Positions 1 to 10,141 of a DNA stretch of 33,739 bases are shown piece by piece; positions within the stretch are counted from its first letter, which is position 1, and each line of letters starts with the position of its first letter. This DNA is from Vibrio ezurae NBRC 102218. Lineage in GTDB: Bacteria; Pseudomonadota; Gammaproteobacteria; Enterobacterales; Vibrionaceae. The translations under genes and the position numbers were made by a program. Location of the stretch: assembly GCF_000467185.1 (NCBI RefSeq), contig NZ_BATM01000056.1, positions 1 to 33,739 on the forward strand, written 5' to 3'. Below the pieces are notes generated by a model. The model was given only the letters and a program-made list of their open reading frames with translations. It did no database searches and was not told where the DNA came from.

Positions 1-82
1 AAATTCCCTCTTCTCCTTATCTTTTAAAATAATTGAGTAGAGATATAGTCTTTATCGTACTTTAACGGTAATACAATACGGA

Positions 83-159
<77 letters not shown>

Positions 160-162
160 ATT

Positions 163-196
163 TAGACACTTAAAACCATGTGTAATTTAAGGTCTA
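163..196 (+). other. Hairpin just downstream of the initiator tRNA
   Basis: Arms TAGAC-a-CTTAAA and TTTAAG-GTCTA pair over 11 bp with one bulged A and an 11-base loop, starting 4 bases after the tRNA CCA. It could help 3' processing or end transcription, but there is no T run after it, so it is not a standard intrinsic terminator. Confidence 0.4.
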
Positions 197-300
197 TACC
201 TGCTCTATAACACTACGTTAGCCTTCCTTGTTGTTACTTCCTTATAAAACGTTAGTATTTACAGTGTTTATCACATTCAATTAAGAATTAACACACAGAC

Positions 301-328
301 TTATCCACAAAAACCAATCTGTGGATAA
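301..328. promoter_or_regulatory. Pair of inverted perfect DnaA boxes
   Basis: TTATCCACA at 301-309 and its reverse complement TGTGGATAA at 320-328, separated by 10 bases. Both match the strict 9-base DnaA consensus exactly. No gene start lies nearby, which makes simple promoter control less likely than DnaA titration or nucleoprotein assembly. Confidence 0.75.
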
Positions 329-574
329 CTTGGTTGATAAAAATATTACGTAGACGTTTTTAAAGATCCTTTGTCAAGATCTAATATAGAAATCATGGCT
401 TACCAAAGATACAAATAACACCTAAGTAACTGAATTAAATAAACAAAGTGCAGTTAATGTCGATTTGGTAAATATATTAATTCGATCTTCAAAGCTAATT
501 TATTTGATCTTTATCATATTTCGTGTCTGTGTTTAACTTTAGGCACAGCTGAAACGAGCCTTGCTTTATTTTCT

Positions 575-583
575 TTTTCCACA
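575..583 (+). promoter_or_regulatory. DnaA box, relaxed consensus
   Basis: TTTTCCACA differs from the perfect box by one base and fits the relaxed consensus TTWTNCACA. It lies about 250 bases from the perfect pair in the same noncoding spacer. Alone it would be weak evidence, since relaxed boxes occur by chance. Confidence 0.4.
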
Positions 584-717
584 TTACGAGCTGAGTGATA
601 AGATTCCGCTAAGTTTAACTCTGACGGTGTGTATTAAGGAGTATTTCGACAGGTTTATGGGGATTTGTTCTGAAGGGTATTCGTTCTTCAATATCTCATA
701 CCTAAAACCTCATAATG

Positions 718-1839
718 TTAAGCGTCTCGTGGTAGCCCTTTTTGTACTATTCTAATCAGTCGCTGTTGTTTCTTTGACGTACAGTCACTTTGCGAGTTGA
801 GTCGTTCAATGGCGTAGTGGATATGATGATCGAGTACTTCACCCATTCCAAGTCTATTTTCTAATGCGCTTATGGCATCGACAGAATAATGACTATTTCC
901 GATAGCAATAGATAAGTTTCTCAACCATTGTAGATAGCCGATCCGACGAATAGCAGACCCTTCAAAGTTTTTTAAGAACTCAGCTTCGCTCCATGCGAAT
1001 AAAGAGAGTAGATTACTATTCTCGATACTTTCTCGACGATGAAAATCGCTTTGCTCAGTAATGCTAGCAAAACGATTGAATGGACAAACTAATTGACAGT
1101 CATCGCAGCCATAGATTCTATTTCCCATCGCGTCAGCTAATTCTTTGTCGATAATACCGTCATATTCAATGGTTAAATACGAGATACATCTTCGTGCGTC
1201 TACAGTTCCTTCCTCAACAATGGCATCGGTTGGACAACTGGTCATGCAAGAACGGCATTTACCACATTGGTTTTCTACAGGCTCATCAATAGGCAGAGGT
1301 AAACCAATCATCAATTCCCCAAGAAAAAACCAAGACCCAGTATCATCGTTCAATATTAAGGAGTGTTTACCTGTCCAACCTAGTCCGGCTTTTTCTGCTA
1401 ATGGACGTTCGAGCACAGGAGCTGAATCGACAAAGGGACGATAGTTAAGCTCGCCCACTTCTTGTTCAATTTTCTGGGCTAACTTCTTTAGTTTATTTCT
1501 CATTAGCTTGTGATAATCTCGACCTAGTGCGTAGCGACTGATGTAAGCCTCTGTAGAATCACTGAGATTGCTAGCAAAGCGAGCTTCAGGAGGAAGGTAG
1601 TCCAATCGCACACTAATGATTCGTAGCGTGCCAGGATGCAATCGATCGGGGTATAAGCGTTTATCTATATTGCGCTCCAACCATTCCATATTGCCGTTGT
1701 ATCCTTTCCCTAGCCAATGATGTAGCTCTTCTTCACTGTCAGACAGATCAAGATCGCTAATTCCGACTTTTTGGAAGCCGAGCTCTTTACCCCATATTTT
1801 GATTTGTTCTGCTAGGTGGTGAAGGTTCATTGGTGACAT
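718..1839 (-). CDS. queG: Epoxyqueuosine reductase QueG
   Basis: Cytoplasmic iron-sulfur and cobalamin enzyme that reduces epoxyqueuosine to queuosine, the last step of queuosine synthesis at the wobble position of GUN-anticodon tRNAs. The 373-residue product matches E. coli QueG along its length. Two 4Fe-4S cysteine clusters are visible: C192, C195, C198, C202 and C245, C248, C252, with C218 completing the second. The FVDSAPVLERPLAEKAGLGW stretch (136-155) holds the likely catalytic aspartate D138. The C terminus has the conserved KGLPRDA ending. The ATG at 1839 is chosen; no strong Shine-Dalgarno precedes it, and an ATG three codons later (1830) is possible. It is transcribed away from tsaE across a 193-base divergent spacer, whereas in E. 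coli queG, nnr and tsaE are co-directional. Confidence 0.96.
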   Translation of the reverse strand: MSPMNLHHLAEQIKIWGKELGFQKVGISDLDLSDSEEELHHWLGKGYNGNMEWLERNIDKRLYPDRLHPGTLRIISVRLDYLPPEARFASNLSDSTEAYISRYALGRDYHKLMRNKLKKLAQKIEQEVGELNYRPFVDSAPVLERPLAEKAGLGWTGKHSLILNDDTGSWFFLGELMIGLPLPIDEPVENQCGKCRSCMTSCPTDAIVEEGTVDARRCISYLTIEYDGIIDKELADAMGNRIYGCDDCQLVCPFNRFASITEQSDFHRRESIENSNLLSLFAWSEAEFLKNFEGSAIRRIGYLQWLRNLSIAIGNSHYSVDAISALENRLGMGEVLDHHIHYAIERLNSQSDCTSKKQQRLIRIVQKGLPRDA

Positions 1840-2032
1840 CAGTTGAAGGAAAGATGAGGCTATTTTAGCGAATAAAAGAGCGAACAGGTAACATCGAGAG
1901 TGTTTCCTATAAGCTTATAAGTGAAATTTATTTGTTCATCGTCTCTCAAAGGGTCGGGTTTGCTCGACAAAACGCGCTCAGTAGAGATAATTAGAGCATG
2001 ACTTATATAATCAAACGAAGACGAACCTTTAT

Positions 2033-2497
2033 ATGACCCAGAAGCATTTCTCTCTTCAAGATGAGCACGACACCGTCAAACTTGGGGCAAAACTTTCTGC
2101 TCTATGCTCTGAGCAGACAACCATTTATCTACATGGTGACCTTGGGGCTGGAAAAACAACGTTCAGTCGTGGATTCATTCAGTCTATGGGCCATAAAGGG
2201 AATGTAAAAAGTCCAACATATACTTTGGTTGAGCCGTACGACTTGGCGCAGTGGCAAGTGTATCACTTCGATCTTTATCGCCTAGCGGACCCAGAAGAGC
2301 TAGAGTTTATGGGGATACGCGATTATTTTACTCCTGACGCAATCTGTTTGGTCGAATGGCCGGAGAAAGGAGAAGGTCTGCTGCCTAAAGCCGATCTAGA
2401 GCTTGATATTCGTTATCAAGGCACAGGGCGAGTCGCGACTGTGACTGCAAACAGTGAAAACGGATTAACACTGATGAAAAAGCTGGAGCTAAATTGA
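2033..2497 (+). CDS. tsaE: tRNA t6A synthesis ATPase TsaE
   Basis: Small P-loop ATPase of the TsaBDE complex that makes the threonylcarbamoyladenosine (t6A) modification at position 37 of ANN-decoding tRNAs, a universal translation-fidelity modification. The 154-residue protein has a Walker A motif GDLGAGKTT at 35-43, the family's [10 protein letters not shown] loop near 60-69 and the YHFDLYRL and LVEWPEKG motifs. Length is typical. It opens the tsaE-amiB-mutL-miaA run, and its TGA overlaps the TTG start of amiB by four bases, so the two are very likely translationally coupled. The gene nnr, which precedes tsaE in E. coli, is not here. The ribosome binding site before ATG 2033 is weak. Confidence 0.96.
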   Translation: MTQKHFSLQDEHDTVKLGAKLSALCSEQTTIYLHGDLGAGKTTFSRGFIQSMGHKGNVKSPTYTLVEPYDLAQWQVYHFDLYRLADPEELEFMGIRDYFTPDAICLVEWPEKGEGLLPKADLELDIRYQGTGRVATVTANSENGLTLMKKLELN

Positions 2498-4191
2498 TTA
2501 AGAATTCAGTATGGGCGCTTACGTTACTTTTAATTTCTTCTTTGTTTGCTAGCGTGCAAGCCAATGAAATTAAGAATATTCGTATCTCAACAACGCACAA
2601 GGACACAAGAGCTGTGATCGACCTTACTAAAGTGGCCGATTACAGTTTCTTTACCTTAGACAGCCCTGAACGCATCGTTGTGGATATTAAAAATGCAACC
2701 AACCGTGCTAAGTTGCCTAAATCCGTCACAAAAAGCCCTATTCTGAGTAAGGTGCGAGCCAGTTCTCCACCGAATAAAAGTACAGTACGTCTTGTTTTCG
2801 AGCTCAAAGGTAAAGCTTCTCCGAATGTTTTCAAGTTAAAGCCTGGTAACGGCTCTGGACATCGGTTAGTGGTTGATATTCCTTTTGGTCAGTCATCATC
2901 GGCTTCACAGTCAACGGCGAAAACGAAGCCAGTAGTTGCAATAAAGAGCAATGTACCTCATCGAAAAGAGGTGTTGATTGCCATCGATCCTGGGCATGGT
3001 GGTAAAGACCCTGGCTCTATTGGGCCGAGTAAAAAATACGAAAAACACGTAACTTTAAGCATCGCTAAGAAACTTGCGGCGCAACTGAATGCCATTCCTG
3101 GAATCAGAACGAAGTTGACTCGTACAGGTAACTACTACGTTCCTCTTGATCAGCGTGTTGCGATTGCAGATAAATACAAGGCTCATTTATTCATTTCTAT
3201 CCATGCGGATGCTTTTACGTCGCCACGTCCAAGAGGGGCATCGGTATTCTTCTTAAATGATCGCCGTAGAAATACAGAAATTTCACGTTGGGTGGAAAAC
3301 CAAGAACGCCAGTCACGAAAGCTAGGAGGCACCTCAACGGTGACTCGTTCGGACAAGAACGTAAACCAAACTCTGTTGGACTTACAATTTACTCACTCTA
3401 AACGTGAAGGTGAGAAGTTGGCAACAGAGATTTTAGGCGAGTTGAAAAAGGTTGCTCGATTACACAAAGACAAACCGAGTGAAGCGAGTTTAGCGGTATT
3501 GCGTTCTCCACAAATTCCATCGGTGTTGGTTGAAACGGGCTTTATTTCAAACCCAACGGAAGAGAAGTTACTGTTCCAGCGTTCTTACCAAGATAAGTTG
3601 GCTGGTTCGATAACTCGCGCTGTTGTGACTTACTTAAAAGAAAATCCACCAGAGGGAACTACTTTTGATAAATCTGTTCCTCATCACCATGGTGTGTATG
3701 TGGTTCAGCGTGGCGATTTCCTCTCTAAAATTGCGGCCAACCATAACGTGTCTGTTAGCGCGATTAAGGCCGCCAATAAGCTGAAAAGTGACACCGTGAA
3801 AGTCGGACAAAGATTGACTATTCCAGGCGCCACAGCGTCAAGAGCCGCAGTGCCAGTCAGCAAACTTAATACAGTGGAAACCAAATCTATTACGCATGTG
3901 GTGAAGGCTGGAGAATACCTTGGTAAAATTGCCAACCAGTACAAGGTCTCTGTGGCTGCTATTCAGCGTGAGAATAACCTCAAATCCAGTAAAGTGCATG
4001 TTGGACAAAAACTGAGAATAACTGTCGCAGTGAAAGATGCTCCGATACGTAAGCATAAAGTTCAGCGAGGCGAGTTCTTAGGTAAGATTGCCTCTAAATA
4101 CGGTGTATCGGTCAGTAGCATTCGCAGTGCTAACAAACTCCGCTCTGATGAGCTTGCTATTGGGCAAGTGCTGATTATTCCAAACCGATGA
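2494..4191 (+). CDS. amiB: Cell-division N-acetylmuramoyl-L-alanine amidase AmiB with three LysM repeats
   Basis: Periplasmic zinc amidase that cuts the peptide from N-acetylmuramic acid to split septal murein during daughter-cell separation, normally activated by EnvC/FtsEX. The 565-residue protein has a signal peptide (1-23, ending VQA), an AMIN septum-targeting domain (about 25-130), and an Amidase_3 domain (about 158-382) with zinc ligands H168, E183 and H237 and catalytic E347 in VLVETGF. Three LysM murein-binding repeats follow (about 400-443, 467-509, 520-563). It starts at TTG 2494, five bases after a GGAG, overlapping the tsaE stop; its own TGA overlaps mutL ATG. E. coli AmiB is 445 residues and lacks this tail. 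In V. cholerae AmiB is reported as the only such amidase, which may explain the built-in anchoring. Confidence 0.96.
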   Translation: MIKNSVWALTLLLISSLFASVQANEIKNIRISTTHKDTRAVIDLTKVADYSFFTLDSPERIVVDIKNATNRAKLPKSVTKSPILSKVRASSPPNKSTVRLVFELKGKASPNVFKLKPGNGSGHRLVVDIPFGQSSSASQSTAKTKPVVAIKSNVPHRKEVLIAIDPGHGGKDPGSIGPSKKYEKHVTLSIAKKLAAQLNAIPGIRTKLTRTGNYYVPLDQRVAIADKYKAHLFISIHADAFTSPRPRGASVFFLNDRRRNTEISRWVENQERQSRKLGGTSTVTRSDKNVNQTLLDLQFTHSKREGEKLATEILGELKKVARLHKDKPSEASLAVLRSPQIPSVLVETGFISNPTEEKLLFQRSYQDKLAGSITRAVVTYLKENPPEGTTFDKSVPHHHGVYVVQRGDFLSKIAANHNVSVSAIKAANKLKSDTVKVGQRLTIPGATASRAAVPVSKLNTVETKSITHVVKAGEYLGKIANQYKVSVAAIQRENNLKSSKVHVGQKLRITVAVKDAPIRKHKVQRGEFLGKIASKYGVSVSSIRSANKLRSDELAIGQVLIIPNR

Positions 4192-6209
4192 GTGAAATCA
4201 AAATCCTGCCAGCACGACTGGCAAACCAAATAGCCGCAGGAGAGGTGGTTGAAAGACCCGCTTCTGTGGTGAAAGAGTTAGTCGAAAACAGCATAGATGC
4301 TGGAGCCACTCGGATTGATATTGATATCGAGAAAGGCGGCAGTAAGCTGATTCGCATTCGAGACAATGGCAAGGGCATCATTAAAGATGAACTGCAATTG
4401 GCTTTGAGCCGACATGCCACCTCAAAGATCACCAGCCTAGATGATCTTGAAGCGATCATGAGCTTAGGGTTTCGCGGGGAAGCGCTCGCCAGTATTAGTT
4501 CGGTATCTCGCTTAACGTTAACTTCACGCACAGCAACGCAAGAACAAGCTTGGTCTGCCTATTCTGAAGGGCGTGATATGCAGGTCAAACTGCAACCAAC
4601 CGCGCACCCTATTGGCACGTCGGTTGAAGTGTTAGATTTGTTTTTTAATACCCCGGCCAGGCGCAAATTCTTACGCACCGAAAAAACAGAATTTACCCAC
4701 ATTGAAGAGCTATTGAAGCGAATCGCGTTAAGCTGCTTTCACGTTACGATTAATCTTCGACATAATGGCAAGCTGGTTAAGCAATACCGCGCGGCAAAAA
4801 CCGACCGTCAAATAGAACAACGCGTGCAGTCAGTGTGCGGCAAGAACTTTGCCGATAACATGCTTAAAGTGGAACTGCAGCACCAAGATTTAAAACTGTA
4901 TGGTTGGATAACTACGCCATTGGCGGCTCGCTCACAAGGTGACTTGCAATATTGTTACGTCAATGGACGTATGATGCGTGATAAGTTAATCAACCATGCT
5001 ATTCGTCAAAGCTACGAGCATACTTTAAGACCCGATCAATATGCTGCTTATGTGCTGTTTATCGAGATAGACGCGTATCAGGTGGATGTGAATGTACATC
5101 CGGCTAAGCACGAAGTGCGTTTTCATCAAGGGCGAGTGGTACATGATTTTATCTACCAAGCTTTAGTGGATGCATTAGCTCAATCACAGCAGCTCATTTC
5201 ACAAGAAAGACGTGAGAGCGCTTATGCTACTCCTCATCCGGTTGCGGACAGCGATGATACTGTTGCTAGTAGCGCTACGTTTGCTAATACAGAAGCCAGC
5301 CTTTCACAAAATGAAGCGCAAGCGATACAGCAGTCTCCGGCTTATCCAAATAAAGCACCGCAACCAAATTCTGGTTCGGGCCGGGGTGCTGATTCTGCTT
5401 CAAGCTCCAGTTACAATGCAGGATCGAATGGGCAGAGTGCGACTAAGAGAAGCGCTCCGCGACCTGAAAAATCGCAGGTCACTGAAAGAGAGGTCAGAGT
5501 CTATCAGCAGTTGATGACGGTAGATAAAGCCGACTCATCTCAATCTGATTTAGCGACGCAAAGCGTCACTCAAAGTGCCAGTATTGCACCATCAAAGGTG
5601 GCAAGTGAGTCGAACACTGTCGGCACTGCTAGCCTTGCACTGCCTAAATCGGTGACACAACTTGGCAAGGCGTTAACGGTTGTCAACGAACGCTACTTAC
5701 TCATTAATACCAATGCAGGCTGTGCCTTGTTGTCATTGGCAAGAGCTGAAATTTTAAAACTGCGCGCTCAGTTGTCTGTGGAACAAAGACAATTGGTAAA
5801 ACAGCCATTATTGATACCGCTGGCATTAAAAGTCAGCAGTGAAGATATTGAGCAGTTAAAACAGATGCAACCAATACTACAACGCTTTGCCATTCAGCTG
5901 ATGTTTAAGGCCGGATCAAAAGTGATGATCATGGCGGTTCCTCAACCGCTAAGACAACACAATTTACAGCAACTTTTTTCTCAATTACTGACTCAGTTAA
6001 GCAGTGACCAATCCATGTCGTTTGAACAGTTAAGCCTATGGCTTGCTTCTCAAGTGGCAGAGCAAAATAAGGTCTACACTTTATCTGAAGCTGTGCAGTT
6101 ATTGTCTGATCTAGAAGGCGCATCAATGCAAGGTCTAGACTTACAAGATACTCAACTTATTCAATTAGTGGATTTTTCCACGCCAATTAAAGCGCTATTA
6201 CATGAATGA
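4188..6209 (+). CDS. mutL: DNA mismatch repair protein MutL
   Basis: GHKL-family ATPase that links mismatch recognition by MutS to MutH nicking of the unmethylated strand and to UvrD loading. The N-terminal ATPase shows the motif around [12 protein letters not shown] (30-41) with catalytic E30, DNGKGI (59-64) and GFRGEA (94-99). A low-complexity linker rich in Ser, Gln and Ala runs from about 340 to 480, followed by the C-terminal dimerisation domain. I see no DQHA(X)2E(X)4E endonuclease motif, as expected for an organism using MutH and Dam. At 673 residues it is longer than the 615 of E. coli, mostly through the linker. It overlaps amiB by four bases and miaA by eight, so translation along the operon is coupled. 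Confidence 0.97.
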   Translation: MSEIKILPARLANQIAAGEVVERPASVVKELVENSIDAGATRIDIDIEKGGSKLIRIRDNGKGIIKDELQLALSRHATSKITSLDDLEAIMSLGFRGEALASISSVSRLTLTSRTATQEQAWSAYSEGRDMQVKLQPTAHPIGTSVEVLDLFFNTPARRKFLRTEKTEFTHIEELLKRIALSCFHVTINLRHNGKLVKQYRAAKTDRQIEQRVQSVCGKNFADNMLKVELQHQDLKLYGWITTPLAARSQGDLQYCYVNGRMMRDKLINHAIRQSYEHTLRPDQYAAYVLFIEIDAYQVDVNVHPAKHEVRFHQGRVVHDFIYQALVDALAQSQQLISQERRESAYATPHPVADSDDTVASSATFANTEASLSQNEAQAIQQSPAYPNKAPQPNSGSGRGADSASSSSYNAGSNGQSATKRSAPRPEKSQVTEREVRVYQQLMTVDKADSSQSDLATQSVTQSASIAPSKVASESNTVGTASLALPKSVTQLGKALTVVNERYLLINTNAGCALLSLARAEILKLRAQLSVEQRQLVKQPLLIPLALKVSSEDIEQLKQMQPILQRFAIQLMFKAGSKVMIMAVPQPLRQHNLQQLFSQLLTQLSSDQSMSFEQLSLWLASQVAEQNKVYTLSEAVQLLSDLEGASMQGLDLQDTQLIQLVDFSTPIKALLHE

Positions 6210-7134
6210 TAAATTGCCTTTGGCTATATTTTTAATGGGCCCAACGGCTTCAGGGAAAACTGAATTGGCGATCCGTTTACGCCGTCGCTTTCCTATTGAG
6301 CTAATCAGTGTCGATTCAGCCCTTGTTTATAAAGGAATGGATATCGGCACAGCAAAACCTACCGCCGAAGAGCAAGCAGCCGCACCACATCGTTTGATTG
6401 ATATCATCGACCCTTCACAGGCGTATTCTGCGGCGGATTTTCGTCGCGATGCTTTACAGCTAATGCAAGAAATCACCGCACAAGGCAAAATTCCTATGTT
6501 GGTTGGTGGAACTATGTTGTATTACAAAGCTCTACTAGAAGGGCTTTCACCATTGCCAGCTGCCGATCAAGCCATTCGCGCCCAAATAGAGCAGCAAGCG
6601 CAAGAGAAAGGTTGGCAAGCCCTGCACGATGAACTCAAAGAGATTGATCCTGTATCGGCAGAGCGTATTCATCCAAATGATCCACAACGTTTGTCTCGAG
6701 CATTAGAAGTGTATCGAATTACCGGAAAGTCTTTAACTGAGCTCACTCAACAAAAAGGCGAGCCGATTCCATACAATGTGAAGCAGTTTGCAATAGCCCC
6801 TCAAGAGCGCTCGGAGTTACACCGTAGAATCGAGCTTCGTTATGAGAACATGGTGAAAGCTGGGTTTGAAGATGAAGTGAGAGCCTTGCATCAACGTACT
6901 GATTTGCATCCAGATCTACCGGCAATTCGTTGCGTAGGCTATCGTCAAATGTGGGGATACCTTGAAGGTGAATACAGTTTTGATGAAGCGATATTTAAAG
7001 GGGTATGTGCGACTAGACAGCTAGCCAAACGCCAAATTACTTGGCTTCGCAGTTGGGATGACTTAACTTGGCTTGATAGTTTAAATATCGATCAAGGAGT
7101 AGAAACTATCGCAAATGTCATAGCATCTAATTGA
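6202..7134 (+). CDS. miaA: tRNA dimethylallyltransferase MiaA
   Basis: Transfers a dimethylallyl group to N6 of A37 in tRNAs that read codons starting with U (i6A, later ms2i6A), stabilising codon-anticodon pairing. The 310-residue protein has the P-loop GPTASGKT at 13-20, the substrate-binding segment [19 protein letters not shown], the [20 protein letters not shown] motif near 100-119, and the conserved RCVGYRQMW close to the C terminus. It starts inside the last codons of mutL with an 8-base overlap. In E. coli hfq is partly transcribed from promoters inside miaA, and a candidate promoter here sits just after the miaA stop. Confidence 0.97.
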   Translation: MNDKLPLAIFLMGPTASGKTELAIRLRRRFPIELISVDSALVYKGMDIGTAKPTAEEQAAAPHRLIDIIDPSQAYSAADFRRDALQLMQEITAQGKIPMLVGGTMLYYKALLEGLSPLPAADQAIRAQIEQQAQEKGWQALHDELKEIDPVSAERIHPNDPQRLSRALEVYRITGKSLTELTQQKGEPIPYNVKQFAIAPQERSELHRRIELRYENMVKAGFEDEVRALHQRTDLHPDLPAIRCVGYRQMWGYLEGEYSFDEAIFKGVCATRQLAKRQITWLRSWDDLTWLDSLNIDQGVETIANVIASN

Positions 7135-7144
7135 ATTTGCTGTG

Positions 7145-7150
7145 TATAAT
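7145..7150 (+). promoter_or_regulatory. Candidate hfq promoter (-10 element)
   Basis: A perfect TATAAT eleven bases after the miaA stop. The hexamer 17 bases upstream, TAGCAT, is a poor -35. If used, transcription would start near 7157, giving hfq a leader of about 140 bases that contains both hairpins described next. Confidence 0.45.
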
Positions 7151-7167
7151 ATGATCGTTTTGCATAA

Positions 7168-7558
<391 letters not shown>

Positions 7559-7607
7559 TTGAATACGTTACTTAATTATCAAGAAAGTTGTGTAAGGAGC
7601 TTATCGC

Positions 7608-8897
7608 TTGTTTGACCGGTATGAATCAGGTGAACAGGCGATACTTGTTCATATAAACTTTACACAAGAAGGGGAGTGGGAAGACTTAGCCGAATTTGAA
7701 ATGTTGGTGTCTTCTGCAGGAGTTAACAACCTGCAAACAGTAACAGGCAGTCGCCAAGCTCCTCACGCTAAATATTATGTGGGCGAAGGTAAGGCTCAGG
7801 AAATTGCTGATCTAGTTCAGCTACTTGATGCCGAGATCATTATCTTCAACCATTCTCTTTCTCCTGCTCAGGAACGAAATCTCGAACAATTGTGTAAATG
7901 TCGTGTATTAGACCGCACTGGTTTGATCTTGGACATTTTTGCTCAACGAGCCAGAACCCATGAGGGTAAGTTGCAAGTTGAATTGGCACAATTGCGTCAT
8001 CTTTCCACTCGATTAATTCGTGGTTGGACTCACTTAGAGAGACAAAAGGGCGGTATTGGCTTAAGAGGGCCGGGTGAAACCCAGCTTGAAACTGACCGAC
8101 GTTTACTCCGAGATAGAATCAAAGCCATCCTACGTCGTTTAGAAAAGGTAGCGAAGCAACGAGAGCAAGGTCGCAGAGCGAGAAAGCGTGCCGAAATTCC
8201 AACGGTCTCTTTGGTAGGATATACCAATGCGGGCAAATCCACTCTGTTTAACCGAATTACCGAAGCCAGCGTTTATGCTGCTGATCAGCTATTTGCTACT
8301 TTGGACCCGACTCTACGTAAAATAGAATTGGAAGATGTGGGTTTGGCGATTTTAGCGGATACGGTCGGATTTATTCGCCATCTTCCGCATGATTTAGTCG
8401 CGGCTTTCAAAGCCACTTTGCAAGAAACTCAAGAAGCTGACATTTTGTTACATGTTATAGATGCCAGCGACGAGCGTTTCAGAGAGAATACCCAAGCTGT
8501 CGATATCGTCTTAGAAGAGATCGATGCGCATGAAATCCCTGTTTTGCTTGTGATGAACAAAATAGACAACATGGAACAGCAATCTCCTCGTATTGAATAT
8601 AACGAAGAGGGTATACCGACTACGGTATGGGTTTCCGCGATGGAAGGCTTGGGGTTAGACCTACTGTTTCAAGCATTGACTGAACGTTTAGCCAGTCAAA
8701 TGGTCGAATATAGCCTGAGTATTCCGCCTTTATATCAAGGGCGTTTACGCAGTGTATTTTTCAATATGAAATCTATTCGACAAGAGGCATATGATTCGGA
8801 AGGCAACCTATTGATCGACATTCGTATGCAACAAGCCGATTGGGCTAGATTGCAAAAGAGAGAAGAAGCGCAGTTGGATGACTTTATAGTCAGCTAA
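7608..8897 (+). CDS. hflX: Ribosome-splitting GTPase HflX
   Basis: Translation-factor GTPase that binds the 50S subunit and splits stalled 70S ribosomes, notably in heat stress. The 429-residue protein has an N-terminal HflX domain with a glycine-rich segment (148-161, GGIGLRGPGETQLE), a basic coiled-coil linker (about 163-195), then a G domain with Walker A GYTNAGKS at 204-211, switch motif DTVGF and base-recognition NKID. Translation starts at TTG 7608, nine bases after TAAGGAG; this matches the start MFDRY of the E. coli protein. It lies between hfq and hflK in the conserved hfq-hflX-hflK-hflC order. Confidence 0.97.
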   Translation: MFDRYESGEQAILVHINFTQEGEWEDLAEFEMLVSSAGVNNLQTVTGSRQAPHAKYYVGEGKAQEIADLVQLLDAEIIIFNHSLSPAQERNLEQLCKCRVLDRTGLILDIFAQRARTHEGKLQVELAQLRHLSTRLIRGWTHLERQKGGIGLRGPGETQLETDRRLLRDRIKAILRRLEKVAKQREQGRRARKRAEIPTVSLVGYTNAGKSTLFNRITEASVYAADQLFATLDPTLRKIELEDVGLAILADTVGFIRHLPHDLVAAFKATLQETQEADILLHVIDASDERFRENTQAVDIVLEEIDAHEIPVLLVMNKIDNMEQQSPRIEYNEEGIPTTVWVSAMEGLGLDLLFQALTERLASQMVEYSLSIPPLYQGRLRSVFFNMKSIRQEAYDSEGNLLIDIRMQQADWARLQKREEAQLDDFIVS

Positions 8898-8942
8898 AAG
8901 ACTGTTACTTTATAACGTCATATCTAGTGATGGAGATTTCTA

Positions 8943-10139
8943 ATGGCGTGGAACGAGCCTGGAAATAACAATGGAAATAATGGCCGCGATAATGACCCTT
9001 GGGGTAATAATGATCGTGGCAAGCAGCAATCCGGTGGTCGCAATCAAGGACCACCAGATTTAGATGAAGTGTTTAATAAACTGAGTCAAAAGCTGGGTGG
9101 TAAATTTGGTAAACGCGGTGGAGGTTCATCTTCCACTGGTGGCGGTGCAGTTGGTTTTGGACTGATTGCACTAGTCGCGGCTGTGGTTTGGTTTGGCTCT
9201 GGTTTCTATACCGTTGGCGAAGCAGAGCGAGGCGTAGTGCTTCGTTTAGGTAAATACGACCGCATCGTTGATCCTGGTCTAAACTGGCGTCCACGCTTTA
9301 TTGATGAAGTGACCACCGTTAACGTTGAAGCGATTCGTGCACTACAAGCTTCTGGCTTGATGCTAACGAAAGATGAAAACGTAGTAACGGTTGGTATGGG
9401 TGTTCAATACCGAGTATCAGACCCATACAAATACTTGTTCCGTGTGACGAATGCTGATGACAGCTTACGTCAAGCAACTGATTCTGCACTGCGTGCGGTA
9501 ATTGGTGACTCATTGATGGACAGTATTTTGACCAGTGGTCGTCAACAAATTCGTCAAAGTACTCAAGAAACGCTAAACAGCATTATTGATAACTATGATA
9601 TGGGCATTCAGATTGTTGATGTGAACTTCCAGTCAGCACGTCCACCAGAGCAAGTTAAAGATTCATTTGATGATGCTATTGCGGCGCGTGAGGATGAAGA
9701 GCGTTTCATTCGTGAAGCTGAAGCTTACAAGAACGAAATTTTGCCTAAAGCAACTGGTCGTGCAGAGCGTTTGAAGAAAGAAGCGCTTGGTTACAGCGAA
9801 CGTGTGGTAAACGAAGCATACGGTCAAGTGGCTCAGTTTGAGAAACTACTTCCTGAATATCAGGCTGCGCCAGAAGTGACTCGTAATCGTATGTATTTAG
9901 ATACAATGGAAGAAGTGTACTCGAATACATCAAAAGTGCTGATTGACTCTGATTCTAGTGGCAACCTACTTTACCTACCGATTGATAAATTGGCTGGTCA
10001 AGAAAGTTCAGCAACTAAACGTTCGAGCAAGTCATCATCAACCTACGATAAGATCGAGTTAGATGCCGATAAAGCGAAAACAACGGCACCAGCGACTAAT
10101 TCTCGTACAACAACGACTACTCGTGAAGGGAGATACTAG
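8943..10139 (+). CDS. hflK: FtsH regulator HflK (SPFH protein)
   Basis: Inner-membrane SPFH/prohibitin-family protein that with HflC forms the large periplasmic cage around the FtsH protease and limits its action on membrane proteins. The 398-residue protein has an Asn/Gly-rich cytoplasmic N terminus (about 1-67), one transmembrane segment (about 69-89), the SPFH/Band 7 domain (about 90-270), a long charged helix (about 230-310) and a Ser/Thr-rich C-terminal tail. The GGAG at 8932-8935 precedes ATG 8943. The stop is followed two bases later by hflC, so the two are co-translated, fitting their 1:1 assembly. Confidence 0.97.
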   Translation: MAWNEPGNNNGNNGRDNDPWGNNDRGKQQSGGRNQGPPDLDEVFNKLSQKLGGKFGKRGGGSSSTGGGAVGFGLIALVAAVVWFGSGFYTVGEAERGVVLRLGKYDRIVDPGLNWRPRFIDEVTTVNVEAIRALQASGLMLTKDENVVTVGMGVQYRVSDPYKYLFRVTNADDSLRQATDSALRAVIGDSLMDSILTSGRQQIRQSTQETLNSIIDNYDMGIQIVDVNFQSARPPEQVKDSFDDAIAAREDEERFIREAEAYKNEILPKATGRAERLKKEALGYSERVVNEAYGQVAQFEKLLPEYQAAPEVTRNRMYLDTMEEVYSNTSKVLIDSDSSGNLLYLPIDKLAGQESSATKRSSKSSSTYDKIELDADKAKTTAPATNSRTTTTTREGRY

Positions 10140-10141
10140 GA

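Larger units (their letters stand above)
160..717. other. Noncoding tRNA-queG spacer with DnaA boxes (datA-like candidate)
   Basis: A 558-base AT-rich spacer with no credible gene. The only open frame (561-755) has no ribosome binding site and runs into queG. It contains two perfect DnaA boxes (301-309 and 320-328, inverted, 10 bases apart), a third box fitting TTWTNCACA (575-583), two weaker ones (528-536 and 628-636), and four GATC Dam sites (365, 378, 484, 506). A TTGATA at 334-339 resembles the core of an IHF site but lacks the matching YAA. In E. coli the same slot, between a tRNA cluster (glyVXY) and queG, holds datA, the locus that promotes DnaA-ATP hydrolysis. The motifs are seen directly; equivalence to datA is inference. 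Confidence 0.5.

Noticed and set aside
301..520. A chromosomal replication origin because of DnaA boxes, GATC sites and AT-rich DNA
   Set aside because: Only two perfect boxes, no AT-rich 13-mer array and no mioC, gidA, rpmH or rctB neighbours; a titration locus fits better.
561..755. 64-codon open frame in the spacer before queG
   Set aside because: No ribosome binding site, no recognisable motif, and it runs into the 3' end of queG on the opposite strand; AT-rich noncoding DNA gives such frames by chance.
4175..4531. 118-codon antisense frame over the start of mutL
   Set aside because: It lies wholly opposite a conserved gene and has no signal of its own; typical shadow frame. The same holds for other long frames inside amiB, mutL, dnaB, cysI and cysH.
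5212..5514. 100-codon frame inside mutL in another phase
   Set aside because: It overlaps the low-complexity MutL linker, whose repetitive codons open alternative frames; no start signal.
5200..6209. MutL endonuclease activity
   Set aside because: No DQHA(X)2E(X)4E motif in the C-terminal domain; expected in a MutH/Dam organism.
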